Of a DNA stretch of 64,000 bases, positions 8,716 to 17,593 are shown piece by piece (the first letter of the stretch is position 1; every line of letters begins with the position of its first letter). The notes beneath the pieces were generated by a model. The model had not been told where the DNA came from and searched no databases. It saw nothing but the letters and a program-made list of their open reading frames with translations. The position numbers were made by a program, and so were the translations under genes. The stretch is from NCBI GenBank assembly GCA_035378985.1, contig DAOSUR010000014.1, positions 35,909-99,908 on the forward strand. The letters are read 5' to 3'. Source of the DNA: Anaerohalosphaeraceae bacterium (lineage in GTDB: Bacteria > Planctomycetota > Phycisphaerae > Sedimentisphaerales > Anaerohalosphaeraceae).

Positions 8716-9233
8716 TAATAGGCAATCAGCCGATGAATAGGATAGGAACCGAGTTTCTTGCGTCCCTCTAACCCGGTCAGTTCAATCAGAAAGGAAAAAC
8801 CGCAGATTTGGCCGCCCAGTTTCTTCACCAGTTCGCAGGCCGCCGCCATTGTTCCGCCCGTCGCCAGCACATCATCCACCAGAAGGACCCGCTGGCCCGG
8901 ACGAATGGCATCGCAATGAACCTCGATCGAGTCCTGACCGTACTCCAGCCCATAACTGACCGAGGCCGTCTGATACGGCAGCTTGCCTTTTTTGCGCATC
9001 GGAACAAAACCCGCGTTCAAAACCGCCGCAACAGCCGAACCGAAAATAAACCCCCTGGCCTCCACAGCCGCCACACAGTCAACTGCTTTGTCTATATACG
9101 GACTCGACATTTCCTTTATTGCCCGCCCAAACGCCTCCGCATTCGCCAGAAGCGGCGTAATATCCCGAAACAATATCCCCGGCTTCGGGAAATCAGGAAT
9201 ACTGCGAATATAGTCTTTCAAATCCAATTCCAT
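8715..9233 (-). CDS. apt: Adenine phosphoribosyltransferase
   Basis: Purine salvage enzyme making AMP from adenine and PRPP. The start at 9233 (MELDLKDYIRSIPDFPKPGI) gives 172 residues, the usual family length, and is preceded by AGGAAAGG. An in-frame extension to 9371 would add residues unlike the family and run into the sigma factor terminator. The PRPP loop VLLVDDVLATGGTM lies near residue 120, and EARGFIFGSAVA near residue 60. The gene overlaps aroB by one codon. Confidence 0.93.
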   Translation of the reverse strand: MELDLKDYIRSIPDFPKPGILFRDITPLLANAEAFGRAIKEMSSPYIDKAVDCVAAVEARGFIFGSAVAAVLNAGFVPMRKKGKLPYQTASVSYGLEYGQDSIEVHCDAIRPGQRVLLVDDVLATGGTMAAACELVKKLGGQICGFSFLIELTGLEGRKKLGSYPIHRLIAY

Positions 9234-9326
9234 CCCTTTCCTGCATGCAGGCCGTCGCATCTCAGAAACGGGGATTATAGCAAAAAACTCCCCCAAAAAA
9301 ATACTTTTTTGGGCGGCATATGTACA

Positions 9327-9359
9327 TAAAAAAAGCGGACCTGTGAATGGTCCGCTTTT
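9327..9359 (-). terminator. Rho-independent terminator of the sigma factor gene
   Basis: A perfect 11-bp stem (9331-9341 paired with 9349-9359, arm AAAAGCGGACC) with a 7-base loop. On the minus strand it is followed by a run of U from the A-run at 9327-9334. It lies 20 bp past the sigma factor stop. The symmetric A and T ends could also stop transcription in the other direction. Confidence 0.9.
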
Positions 9360-9378
9360 GTCGTTTCCCACCGATTGT

Positions 9379-10188
9379 TTAACGGGTCATCAGTTCGTTC
9401 AGTTTGGCCAGGCCGCTTCGCTGAATCTGGCGAACCCGCTCGCGCGTCAGACCGAGCTTTTCGCCGATTTGCTTGAGGGTCAGAGGCTCCTGCCCGTCCA
9501 ACCCGAACCGCAGCCGAAGCACCTCCGCCTCGCGCGGGTCAATCTCTTCCAGTAGCTCAAGGGCCTGACAAAGTTCTTCCTCGCCGCCGATTTCATCATC
9601 CGGCAGCGATACCTTGTCATCTTCGATGGCCTCTTCAAGCCCTGCATTGCCCTCCGGACTGTCATACTGAAAACCGGCCTCCACCACCGAGACAATATCC
9701 TGAATGGCCTTGGCCTTGCGAATCGGCACCTTCATCGCTCCGGCCATTTCTTCCAGGCTGACGGTGCGGCCAAGCTTCAGCTCCATCTCCGCATAGGTCT
9801 GGCGCCACTGATTAATCAATTCCACCATATAGGTAGGGATATGAATCGGCTGGGCGTTGTTCAGAATCGCCCGTTTGATGGCCTGCTTAATCCACCAGGC
9901 CGCATAGGTGCTGAACCGCACCTTGTGCTCCGGGTCAAAGGTATCCACCGCCCGCAGCAGCCCCAGATTGCCCTCCTCAATCAGATCCCCCAGCGTCATT
10001 CCGCGTCCGGAAAACCGCTTGGCAATATTGACCACCAGCCGAAGGTTGGAACGAACCAGCCGGTCGCGGGCCTCCGGGTCATTGTTTTCAATAATCGCCT
10101 TGGCCAGCGTCTTTTCTTCCTCCCAGCTGAGCAGCGGGGCCTCATCGATTTCCTTCAGGTAGTCTTTAATGGTAATATCAAAAGCCAT
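9379..10188 (-). CDS. RNA polymerase sigma factor of the RpoD/SigA family
   Basis: A 269-residue group 1/2 sigma-70 factor without the long region 1.1. Region 1.2 occupies residues 3-35. Region 2 contains NLRLVVNIAKRF and GNLGLLRAVDTFDPEHKVRFSTYAAWWIKQAI, the core-binding and -10-recognition helices. Region 3 begins PTYMVELI. Region 4 ends with the helix-turn-helix LTLKQIGEKLGLTRERVRQI for -35 recognition. The short length resembles the primary-like sigma factors of Phycisphaerae and Bacteroidetes, but whether it is the housekeeping or an alternative factor cannot be decided here. It is followed by a strong terminator. Confidence 0.93.
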   Translation of the reverse strand: MAFDITIKDYLKEIDEAPLLSWEEEKTLAKAIIENNDPEARDRLVRSNLRLVVNIAKRFSGRGMTLGDLIEEGNLGLLRAVDTFDPEHKVRFSTYAAWWIKQAIKRAILNNAQPIHIPTYMVELINQWRQTYAEMELKLGRTVSLEEMAGAMKVPIRKAKAIQDIVSVVEAGFQYDSPEGNAGLEEAIEDDKVSLPDDEIGGEEELCQALELLEEIDPREAEVLRLRFGLDGQEPLTLKQIGEKLGLTRERVRQIQRSGLAKLNELMTR

Positions 10189-10359
10189 TTCGGTTTTTCT
10201 CCTGTTTTAGCCGACCCATCGGGAACGGACGGTTTTGCAGCAAGTCAAATACCCTGTTATTTTCGGACGTTTGTGTCAGGACAGACACAACATTCTGATG
10301 GGTTATCGGCTGAAAACCCCCCTCTCCTTAATCTCTTCTTTCAGCTCCTGTGAAATCGA

Positions 10360-10401
10360 AAAAACAAAAAAACGCCGCGCCCTTATAGTGAACGCGGCGT
10401 T
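10360..10401 (-). terminator. Rho-independent terminator of rpsA
   Basis: A perfect 9-bp GC-rich stem (10371-10379 AACGCCGCG with 10393-10401) around a 13-base loop. On the minus strand it is followed by U-rich sequence from the A-rich tract at 10360-10372. It sits 28 bp past the rpsA stop codon. Confidence 0.9.
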
Positions 10402-10429
10402 TGAAGTCCTGCAAAAATAGGCTGCTTAA

Positions 10430-12223
10430 TCAGGCATTTTCCTGTTTATTTTCCGGTGAAATTTTCATCGGTCCCGGCATCAGCGTGCCGTCCAGACCGC
10501 CTCGGCGAGTCGGGGTTTCCGGCTTACTTTCCGACGCGGACTTCTTCTCTTCACCGCCGGCAGAGGCCGCCTGGTCTTCCGCCGCCCAGCGAACCCGACG
10601 CAGCGAAAGACCGATCTTGCGGGCTTCCGTATCCACCCGAAGAATCTTCACCTCCAGCACATCGCCGATCTTGACGACATCCTGCGGGGACTCGACCTTC
10701 TCATCGGACAGCTCGGAAATATGAAGCAGTCCCTCCAAATCCGGCTCCAGCTCGACAAACACACCGAAGTTCGTCAGCTTGGTCACCACCCCGCGGACAA
10801 TCTGTCCGGGAATATACTTTTCCGGAATCGCCCGAACCCACGGGTCTTCCGTCAGCTGCTTGACGCCCAGCGAAATGCGGTGCTTTTCTTCATCCATTTC
10901 GAGCACCACACACTTGACTTCCTGGCCCTTCTGAAGGCACTCGCCGGGGTGGTTGTATTTCTTCGTCCAGCTCAGGTCGGAAATATGAATCAGCCCGTCA
11001 ATGCCCGGCTCGATTTCCACAAAGGCCCCGTAGTTGGTCAAACTGGTCACCTTCGTCGTGACAATCGTCCCGACCGGATACTTCTGGCCGGCAATCGACC
11101 ACGGGTTGGTTTCCAGCTGCTTTAAGCCCAGAGAAATCTCCTGCTTGTCCTTGTTGATGTCCAGTACGGCTACTTCGACTTCCTGACCAACCTGCAGGAT
11201 ATCCGCCGGATGGGCAATCCGCTTGGTCCAGCTCATCTCGCTGATGTGAATCAGACCCTCCACGCCTTCTTCCAGCCGCACAAAGGCCCCGTAATTCATA
11301 ATATTGACTACCGTGCCCTTTACCCGGCTGCCGACCGGATACCGCTGAGCCACCGTTTCCCACGGGCTGGGGGTCTTCTGCTTCAGTCCCAGCGAAACCT
11401 TTTCGGCCTGACGGTCGATGCCGATAACCACGCACTCGATTTCCTGATCCATCTGCACCATTTCGGACGGATGAGAGATGCGTCCCCAGCTCATATCCGA
11501 GATATGCAGCAGGCCGTCCAGACCGCCCAAATCGATAAAGACGCCGAAATCGGCGATGTTCTTGACCACGCCCTTGCGGAGCTGGCCGACTTCCAGTTCC
11601 GCCAGCAGCTTTTCTTTGTTGGCCTGCCGATTCTCTTCAATAATCTTGCGGCGGGACACAACAATATTGTGGTTTTCCGTATCAATCTTGAGAATCTTGC
11701 ACTCAATTTCCTGACCGATAAACCGGCTGATGTCGCCGGGCTTGCGAATGTCCACCTGCGAGGCGGGCAGAAAGACCGGCACGCCGATATCCACCAGCAG
11801 ACCGCCCTTGATGCGGCGGCTGACGATTCCCTTGACAATATCGCCCTCTTTGTGGTGCGTAATCACATGCTCCCAGCCGCGAATCCGATCGGCCTTGCGC
11901 TTGGACAGCAGAATCGACCCTTCGGCATCCACTTCTTCCAGAAGCACCTCGATTTCCCTGCCCGGCTGAATCTCCGAGGGGTCATCAAATTCCGAAGCAT
12001 CCACAATGCCTTCGCTCTTTAAGCCCAGTTCGACAATCACATCATTGCCCAGCTGGGTAATAATCCGTCCTTTGACAATCGTGCCCGGCACGAGGGCTTC
12101 CACATTCTTATCCAGGACCTCGCCGAGCAGCTTGTCATGCTCATCCGTAAAGATTTCACTGACTTGTTTTTCGAGTTCCTCGGCTGTCAGACCGAGCTTG
12201 CTGATAATGTTTCTGTCCACCAT
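10430..12223 (-). CDS. rpsA: 30S ribosomal protein S1
   Basis: An mRNA-binding ribosomal protein of about 597 residues from the ATG at 12223 (MVDRNIISKLGL). An in-frame ATG at 12277 would add 18 residues but has no recognisable ribosome site. Six S1/OB-fold repeats can be followed, each with a G-x-V-x-x-(I/V)-x-x-(F/Y)-G-(A/V)-F-V strand pattern and closing H-I-S-(E/D)-(M/L)-S, for example VVNIMNYGAFVRLEEGVEGLIHISEMSW. The first two repeats are divergent, as usual for the ribosome-binding end. The tail is charged and low-complexity (AASAGGEEKKSASESKPETP). It belongs to a cmk-plsC-ispH-rpsA cluster and is followed by its own terminator. Confidence 0.95.
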   Translation of the reverse strand: MVDRNIISKLGLTAEELEKQVSEIFTDEHDKLLGEVLDKNVEALVPGTIVKGRIITQLGNDVIVELGLKSEGIVDASEFDDPSEIQPGREIEVLLEEVDAEGSILLSKRKADRIRGWEHVITHHKEGDIVKGIVSRRIKGGLLVDIGVPVFLPASQVDIRKPGDISRFIGQEIECKILKIDTENHNIVVSRRKIIEENRQANKEKLLAELEVGQLRKGVVKNIADFGVFIDLGGLDGLLHISDMSWGRISHPSEMVQMDQEIECVVIGIDRQAEKVSLGLKQKTPSPWETVAQRYPVGSRVKGTVVNIMNYGAFVRLEEGVEGLIHISEMSWTKRIAHPADILQVGQEVEVAVLDINKDKQEISLGLKQLETNPWSIAGQKYPVGTIVTTKVTSLTNYGAFVEIEPGIDGLIHISDLSWTKKYNHPGECLQKGQEVKCVVLEMDEEKHRISLGVKQLTEDPWVRAIPEKYIPGQIVRGVVTKLTNFGVFVELEPDLEGLLHISELSDEKVESPQDVVKIGDVLEVKILRVDTEARKIGLSLRRVRWAAEDQAASAGGEEKKSASESKPETPTRRGGLDGTLMPGPMKISPENKQENA

Positions 12224-12364
12224 AAAAAAATCCGTCTCTTGTGGAGTCTGTTCATCCGCACCGACGGCGCCCCACATGTACGCCGCCGGGCTTTCTGCAT
12301 CCCGGGTTAATTTATTCCTCGCCGCCGGCCCACACAGCCGACGGTCTTATCCTTTTCTCTTTTC

Positions 12365-13216
12365 TTAAAGAGCCGGTTCTTCCGAAGAGTATTCCTGCAG
12401 ATGCCTGACAAAGTCTTCGATGACCCAGTCCGGAGTCGAAGCTCCGGCGGTAACGCCTGCGGTTCGTTTCCCGGAAAGTATCCTTTTATCAAGTTCCTGC
12501 CAGTTTTGCAAATGAAACGTTTGCGGATTATGCTTTTTGCAGAGTTCCGCCAGTTTTTTTGTGTTGGCACTGTGCAGCCCGCCCAGGACAAACATCACAT
12601 CCACCTGCCGACACAATTTGACGGCGGCCTCCTGTCGGGCCATTGTTTCCCGACATAGTGTATTAATAATCTTTAGTTCCAAAAAGCCCTTCTTGAGAAT
12701 CGCCGCTACCGTCTCTGCAAAATAATCCGGGCTCTGAGTGGTTTGGCAAATCACACCTAACCTCTCATTGGTACTTAAGTTATCCAAATCATTCGGTCCG
12801 GCGACAACCCGGACATCCGGCGCAGAACCCACAACGGCCTTTACTTCCGGATGATTTTTGTCTCCAACAATAATTGCGCGATACCCCTCCTCATTTAATG
12901 TCCGGGCTATTTGCTGGACTCGCTTGACAAGCACGCAGGTTGCGTCGACAATTTTCAGACCTTTTCGCTTGATTTTGTCCAGTTCTTCCAGCGTCGCCCC
13001 GTGGGAACGGATTAAAACCGTCCCGGAATGGACTTCATCGATGGAGGAAACGGTCTTGAGGCCCGCCTCGGAAAGCCGCCGCACGACATCTTCATTGTGA
13101 ATAATCGGCCCCAGACAATAAACCTCCTTTTCCTCCGCCAGGGTCTTCTGGGCCAACTTGATGGCATTTCGAACACCCGGGCAAAATCCGCATTTTTCAG
13201 CCAGGAGGACCTTCAT
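12365..13216 (-). CDS. ispH: 4-hydroxy-3-methylbut-2-enyl diphosphate reductase
   Basis: Last step of the MEP isoprenoid pathway, producing IPP and DMAPP with a [4Fe-4S] cluster. The 283-residue protein has the three cluster cysteines in CGFCPGVRNA (second Cys near residue 15 is usually structural), VDATCVLVKRV and NTLCRETMARQ. Substrate residues lie in SHGATLEE, CQTTQSPDYF and TAGASTPDWVIE. The clustering with rpsA, cmk and plsC is seen in many bacteria and supports the call. Confidence 0.96.
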   Translation of the reverse strand: MKVLLAEKCGFCPGVRNAIKLAQKTLAEEKEVYCLGPIIHNEDVVRRLSEAGLKTVSSIDEVHSGTVLIRSHGATLEELDKIKRKGLKIVDATCVLVKRVQQIARTLNEEGYRAIIVGDKNHPEVKAVVGSAPDVRVVAGPNDLDNLSTNERLGVICQTTQSPDYFAETVAAILKKGFLELKIINTLCRETMARQEAAVKLCRQVDVMFVLGGLHSANTKKLAELCKKHNPQTFHLQNWQELDKRILSGKRTAGVTAGASTPDWVIEDFVRHLQEYSSEEPAL

Positions 13217-13225
13217 CTGGATTCC

Positions 13226-13918
13226 TTACCAATCGGTGGGCACCGGCGTGGAATAATCCAAAGGCGGCCGGCCCATTTTGGCCCGCAGCTCATTGTGCAT
13301 TTGACGAAGCAGAGCGGTCAGCTCCTCCGCAAAGGTCTCATCACCCGCCTGTTCCACGTGCTCGGGGGAAATCGGTTTACCGTACAGCACGCCGACACGA
13401 CCTGCCAGTCGGGGCCGTTTGCGGGTTCGAGGCCAGCATTCAAACGCCCCGTCAATCACCATCGGCACAATCGGGGCCCGAGCCCGCCGGCTGATAAGCC
13501 CAAAACCCGGCTTGATCACCGCAATCCGTCCGTCAAACGTGCGGCTGCCCTCCGGATACAGACAAACCGCCCGCCCCTTTTTTAAGGACTCAATCACGGT
13601 GCGGATCGAGCGGATATCCGCCTGGCCCTGACGAATGGGAATCGCGCCCAGCGAATAAATCAGACGGCCGAAGAACCCGCGAAAGAGCGTTTCCCGAGCC
13701 ACAAACAAAAACGGACGCCGAACCCAGGATTGGCTGAACATCGGGTCAAGAAAACTCTGATGATTGCACAAAACCAGAATCGGCCCTTCTTGGGGCACAT
13801 TTTCCTTCCCGAACACACGAACGCGGTACAGCAGAGAAAAAACGCTCACGGTAAGAAACTGAGCGATTCTGCGCCACAAACGTCCGCCCCAGCTGTCCAG
13901 AATATCAGCTTCCGCCAT
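13226..13918 (-). CDS. plsC: 1-acyl-sn-glycerol-3-phosphate acyltransferase
   Basis: Phospholipid synthesis, acylating lysophosphatidic acid at the membrane. The 230-residue protein has an N-terminal hydrophobic helix (FLTVSVFSLLYRVRVFG). It has the acyltransferase motif NHQSFLD (NHx4D) near residue 53, the glycerol-phosphate motif VCLYPEGSRTFDG near 118, and APIVPMVIDGAFECWP near 148. Its start overlaps the end of cmk by 14 bp, so translation is probably coupled. Confidence 0.92.
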   Translation of the reverse strand: MAEADILDSWGGRLWRRIAQFLTVSVFSLLYRVRVFGKENVPQEGPILVLCNHQSFLDPMFSQSWVRRPFLFVARETLFRGFFGRLIYSLGAIPIRQGQADIRSIRTVIESLKKGRAVCLYPEGSRTFDGRIAVIKPGFGLISRRARAPIVPMVIDGAFECWPRTRKRPRLAGRVGVLYGKPISPEHVEQAGDETFAEELTALLRQMHNELRAKMGRPPLDYSTPVPTDW

Positions 13919-14585
13919 CGACGGTTCCTACAATCTGAAGAATCTTTTCCACAACTTCCTGCGCCGTCAGAGAGGTGGTATCAATGACGACGGCGTCCGC
14001 CGCCGCCGTCAAGGGGCCTACGGAACGGTTTCGGTCCGAAGCGTCCCGATTCTCGATTTGCTCTTTCAGCTCTTCCAGACTCACGTATCTTCCGCTTTGG
14101 GCCAAATCTTTCTGGCGCCGCCGGGCCCGCTCCATTACATCGGCTTCAAGAAAAAACTTCCACCGGGCATTCGGAAAAACAACGGTTCCCTGATCGCGGC
14201 CCTCCGTCACCACCTTCGGAAACTGCCGGGCAAAATCCTGCTGCATCTGAACCAGTCGGCTCCGGACAGCCGGCTGGCAGGCCGCATAGCGTACCTTCTC
14301 CGTCACCTCCGGCAAACGAATCCGCTGCGTATAATCTTTGCCGTCCACCAGAACTCGAAGAACCTGCCCGTCATGCTCAAACTGAAAACGAGTCGTCTCA
14401 AATATCTTCAGCAGGGTCTCTGCATCCTCCAAATTAACGCTTTTATCCATGGCCGCCGCCGTCAGAGCTCGATACATAGCACCCGTATCCAGAAACACCG
14501 CCCCCAGCCGCTCTGCAAGCATTCTGGCAACCGTACTCTTGCCTGCACCGGCCGGTCCATCAATCGTAATCACCCAGGATTCCAC
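13905..14585 (-). CDS. cmk: Cytidylate kinase
   Basis: Phosphorylates CMP and dCMP. The P-loop is ITIDGPAGAGKSTVA at the N-terminus, with DTGAMYRALT, the NMP-binding part VTEGRDQGTVVFPNA, and the lid SDRNRSVGPL. I prefer the GTG at 14585, which has AAGG seven bases upstream. An in-frame GTG at 14606 would add seven residues. It is the first gene of the cmk-plsC-ispH-rpsA cluster. Confidence 0.93.
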   Translation of the reverse strand: MESWVITIDGPAGAGKSTVARMLAERLGAVFLDTGAMYRALTAAAMDKSVNLEDAETLLKIFETTRFQFEHDGQVLRVLVDGKDYTQRIRLPEVTEKVRYAACQPAVRSRLVQMQQDFARQFPKVVTEGRDQGTVVFPNARWKFFLEADVMERARRRQKDLAQSGRYVSLEELKEQIENRDASDRNRSVGPLTAAADAVVIDTTSLTAQEVVEKILQIVGTVDGGS

Positions 14586-14728
14586 TTTACGGCCTTGTCT
14601 TTCCACCCAAACTCTCTATAGAACAATCAGAGCCGGTACTATACCATCAAGCCCTGAAAAGGTAAAGGGATTCTGCAGCGGCAGAACCTTCGCCAGAGGA
14701 GAGAGAAGGCTGAAAAAGCAGGGTGAAT

Positions 14729-15589
14729 TTACCGGAGTTTGGGCTGCGGCTTCATCGGCCGTGCATACTTGTAGGTATCTTTGTAACTGACAAAAGCCAC
14801 GTGGCCGTCCAGGAAAATTGCATTGGCCAGCCCATCGTTGCGTTTTTGAAGCGTGGTCTTGTGAAAACTGGCAAAGCAATCGTAAAACCGATTTACATCC
14901 GGGTCCGGAATCGTTGTATAGGTCCATGCCGCCGGGTCCTGAGGATGAAGCGGGGCTCCGCACAAGGCATTATCGTTGAAGACCGCCCCATACCGGACCA
15001 TCTGGCTGTTTCGATAGATAAACCAGCAATTTTCTTCGGCAAAAAAGAACACCGAAGTCGGGGAGCGAACCTCGGCCATTTTAATCACCAGCCGGTGGTT
15101 TTCCGCTGTCAAAGAGGGCTCAAAACCGCCCAAAAAGGCATTCATGCTGTAGCCGAACTGCGGCTGAATGGGAATCACCGACGGATTGCAGCCGGAGTAG
15201 TGTTCCGGACCATACGAAGAAGCGAACCGCTCAAACGTCGGGCAGACATGAATTTCACTCCACGTGCCGAAGTAGGGAAACAACCTGCCGGCCAAGTCTG
15301 GACGGCGGTCCGGATTGCGGGAGGCATCGTGCCACTGACACATTCTCGGATGACTGGTCTCATCCACAGAGCGGTAAATGGAATTCCACGCATTCGGAAA
15401 CGTGTCGTCATAATCATTCAGATACATCTTTCCAACGACGGCATATTGTTTGAGATTATTCTTGCAGAAGACCTCCCAGGCAATGGTCTTAACCTTTCCG
15501 AGTGCGGGAATCAGAATTGACAGCAAAAGGCCAATAATGGCAATCACAACCAGAAGCTCAATGAGCGTAAAACCGGTCTTCCGCCTCAT
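14729..15589 (-). CDS. Prepilin-type N-terminal cleavage/methylation protein (planctomycete pseudopilin)
   Basis: The start at 15589 is supported by AGGAG nine bases upstream. The short basic leader MRRKTG is followed by FTLIELLVVIAIIGLLLSILIPAL, the type IV prepilin peptidase site and membrane helix with Glu at position +5. The remaining 250 residues form a globular domain ending in NAIFLDGHVAFVSYKD, the H-x9-DG-like C-terminal signature widespread in Planctomycetes. Such proteins are thought to be exported and assembled or anchored by type II secretion/type IV pilus machinery, but their role is unknown. A perfect 24-bp palindrome lies about 115 bp upstream, suggesting specific transcriptional control. 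It lies at the upstream edge of the pectin locus. Confidence 0.85.
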   Translation of the reverse strand: MRRKTGFTLIELLVVIAIIGLLLSILIPALGKVKTIAWEVFCKNNLKQYAVVGKMYLNDYDDTFPNAWNSIYRSVDETSHPRMCQWHDASRNPDRRPDLAGRLFPYFGTWSEIHVCPTFERFASSYGPEHYSGCNPSVIPIQPQFGYSMNAFLGGFEPSLTAENHRLVIKMAEVRSPTSVFFFAEENCWFIYRNSQMVRYGAVFNDNALCGAPLHPQDPAAWTYTTIPDPDVNRFYDCFASFHKTTLQKRNDGLANAIFLDGHVAFVSYKDTYKYARPMKPQPKLR

Positions 15590-15949
15590 ACTGATCTCCT
15601 TTTGGGGCTGTTTTTTTTTCAACTATACTTCCTACAGAGCAATAGCCGCCGGCTGTATCGATTTTGCAACAATTTTCCCGGAAGCCGGAATCCTTTTGAA
15701 ATGAATTAGAAACCGGTTTCTAATTCAATTTGATTTTACCCTGCCAAAAAAGTTTGTCAAGGTTTTTCTTTTCGCCCGTCCTACTGCGCAGGTCGGCTCT
15801 ATTATTAAATGCTCCAACTCTCCCTGTTTTCTATGAATTTTAGAGAAAAAAATTGTATATATATTCTGACAGAGTATGTCTACTAAATGTCTCTTTTTCT
15901 CTTCTCCTTTTTCCCTTGAGAGATTCCTTATACGGTACAGTTTGGGGGT
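15590..15949. other. Intergenic region (360 bp), AT-rich, containing a palindromic operator
   Basis: No gene is supported. It separates the pseudopilin gene and the end of the GAF/SpoIIE gene, both on the minus strand. Apart from the 24-bp palindrome at 15703-15726, it is AT-rich and low in structure, with T-rich stretches near 15760 and 15890-15910. Confidence 0.8.
15703..15726. promoter_or_regulatory. Perfect 24-bp palindrome, LacI/GalR-type operator candidate
   Basis: The core is GAAACCGGTTTC with AT-rich arms, symmetric over all 24 bases around a central CG. This fits the central-CpG form of LacI-family operators. It lies 114 bp upstream of the pseudopilin start at 15589. No LacI-family gene with a helix-turn-helix of that type is in the window. 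Confidence 0.7.
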
Positions 15950-17275
15950 TTACTTTGTGTCAACCCTTGCGCACTGGCAATCTTCCGGGCGGGGATTGGC
16001 TTGATCATCCCGGCGAATGACGACAATGCTCGTGTCATCCGTCTGGCTGGCCAGACCGACAAAACGACGCCGCCAGGTCATCAGCGAGCGAATAAAGGCC
16101 TCGGAACTGTGCGTGCAGGTCTTGCCGATGGCCTCAAAAAACCGCTCTTTGCCCCAACTTTCCCCTTCAAAATTCATCGCATCAATCAATCCATCGGTGT
16201 AAAGAATCAGCAGGTCATCCTGGACAAAGGGGATCGTTTGTATCGAATACTCTGCATCCGGCCAGACCCCTAATACCAGACCTCCCTGCTCCAGTTCGAG
16301 CAGCTCTTTGCCGTGCCGAAGCAGCCCAGGCTCATGCCCGCAGTTGCAATAGGTCAGGGTATTTTCTTTCGTATCAATCCGGGCCATAAAAAGCGTGATA
16401 AACTCTCCATCCCGGCATTCCCGGCAGGCCGTTCGATTCAGCCGGGCGATGACCTCCTGCATGCTGTGCCGGCCGTATCCGCCGTCCGCGTAGGCCCGAA
16501 GCGTCCCGCGGAACATACTCATCATAATCGCCGCGGGCACCCCCTTGCCGATGACGTCGGCAATCCCGACAATCAGCGTGTGGTCATCCAGCTGCAGAAA
16601 ATCATACAAATCCCCGCCGATTTCATAGCAGGGCTGATACCGCGCCTGAATATCCAGTCCCTTCATACAGGGGGCCTTTTCGGGAATCATTCGACGCTGG
16701 ATAACCGCCGCCAGACGCATCTGCTCAGCCATCCGGGCCCCTTCGAGGGCCTCCGCGTACAAGCGGGCGTTGGTAATCGCCACAGCACACTGGGTCGCCA
16801 CCAGCCGGGCCAGACGAATTGCATTCTCATCAAACCGATTCGGTTCCGGACTATACAGCCGCAACACTCCCAGCGGCTTGTCGCGGAAAATCATTGCCAC
16901 CGTCAGCTGGCTGATGAGCCCCTCTCGAATGGTGGCCTCCCGGTACTGCACTCGGCTGTCCACCCGCATATCATCCAGCACCACCGCCTTGCCCTCAAAG
17001 GCCTCTTTGACCACGGGGTCATCCTTGGTCACCGGTCCTTTATTGCGATAGGCCTCGCTTAAGCCGTAGGTGCTGCGCATCTTCAGGTCGCCTGATTCTT
17101 CATCCAGAAGCCGAATCGAACAGGCCGTCGTGTTGGTTACGCGCACGGCCGTCTCGGCCAGACGGTCCAGCACTTCCTGAAGGCGGAAATTGCCCGCCAC
17201 CAGAGTGGAAATCTGGTAAATCTCTTCTTCCCGCTGTATTTGCTGTTTTTCTGATTCTGTCATTACTGTATCCAT
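15950..17275 (-). CDS. GAF-domain PP2C (SpoIIE/RsbU-type) protein phosphatase
   Basis: The start at 17275 (MDTVMTESEKQ) has GGAGG nine bases upstream. Longer in-frame reads have no ribosome site. The 441-residue cytosolic protein begins with a short coiled helix. It then has a GAF sensor domain (about residues 25-180, NTTACSIRLLDEESGDLKMRSTYGL onward), a linking helix, and a SpoIIE phosphatase (about 205-425). The phosphatase has IGGDLYDFLQLDD, GIADVIGKGVPAAIMM, NCGHEPGLLR, ILYTDGLIDAMN and SQTDDTSIVVIRRD, with the acidic residues that bind Mn in PP2C enzymes. Such proteins usually dephosphorylate anti-sigma-factor antagonists. No such partner is adjacent, and the ligand is unknown. Confidence 0.88.
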   Translation of the reverse strand: MDTVMTESEKQQIQREEEIYQISTLVAGNFRLQEVLDRLAETAVRVTNTTACSIRLLDEESGDLKMRSTYGLSEAYRNKGPVTKDDPVVKEAFEGKAVVLDDMRVDSRVQYREATIREGLISQLTVAMIFRDKPLGVLRLYSPEPNRFDENAIRLARLVATQCAVAITNARLYAEALEGARMAEQMRLAAVIQRRMIPEKAPCMKGLDIQARYQPCYEIGGDLYDFLQLDDHTLIVGIADVIGKGVPAAIMMSMFRGTLRAYADGGYGRHSMQEVIARLNRTACRECRDGEFITLFMARIDTKENTLTYCNCGHEPGLLRHGKELLELEQGGLVLGVWPDAEYSIQTIPFVQDDLLILYTDGLIDAMNFEGESWGKERFFEAIGKTCTHSSEAFIRSLMTWRRRFVGLASQTDDTSIVVIRRDDQANPRPEDCQCARVDTK

Positions 17276-17593
17276 TAAAGCTCCTCCATGAACATACAAA
17301 ACCATAGATGATTCTACGTTTGAAGAAACTCCTATTATATCTTTTTTCTTCAAAAACGATACGAAATTAGTCAGCTTTCGATTACAAACCTGACATACCC
17401 ACTCATACTTGCCTATTCTGCATAGACATAGTCCTTTATTTCCCTCGAATAGCATAATATAAGGACATTTTACATCCGTTGTTCGCCGGATTCTTTCCCG
17501 TTTTTTGAAGTTTTTGCTGTTTTTCCAGTAAAAAGAAGGTAGAGCGGACATTAATAAAAGGGAGACAAGCACAACGTCAATGGAGCGTTTTTT
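17276..17593. other. Divergent intergenic region (318 bp) with a hairpin
   Basis: It separates the minus-strand phosphatase gene from the plus-strand pseudopilin gene at 17594. A 9-bp inverted repeat (TTTGAAGAA at 17319-17327 with TTCTTCAAA at 17346-17354) could be an operator or an RNA hairpin in the phosphatase leader. Otherwise it is AT-rich with no supported gene. Confidence 0.6.
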
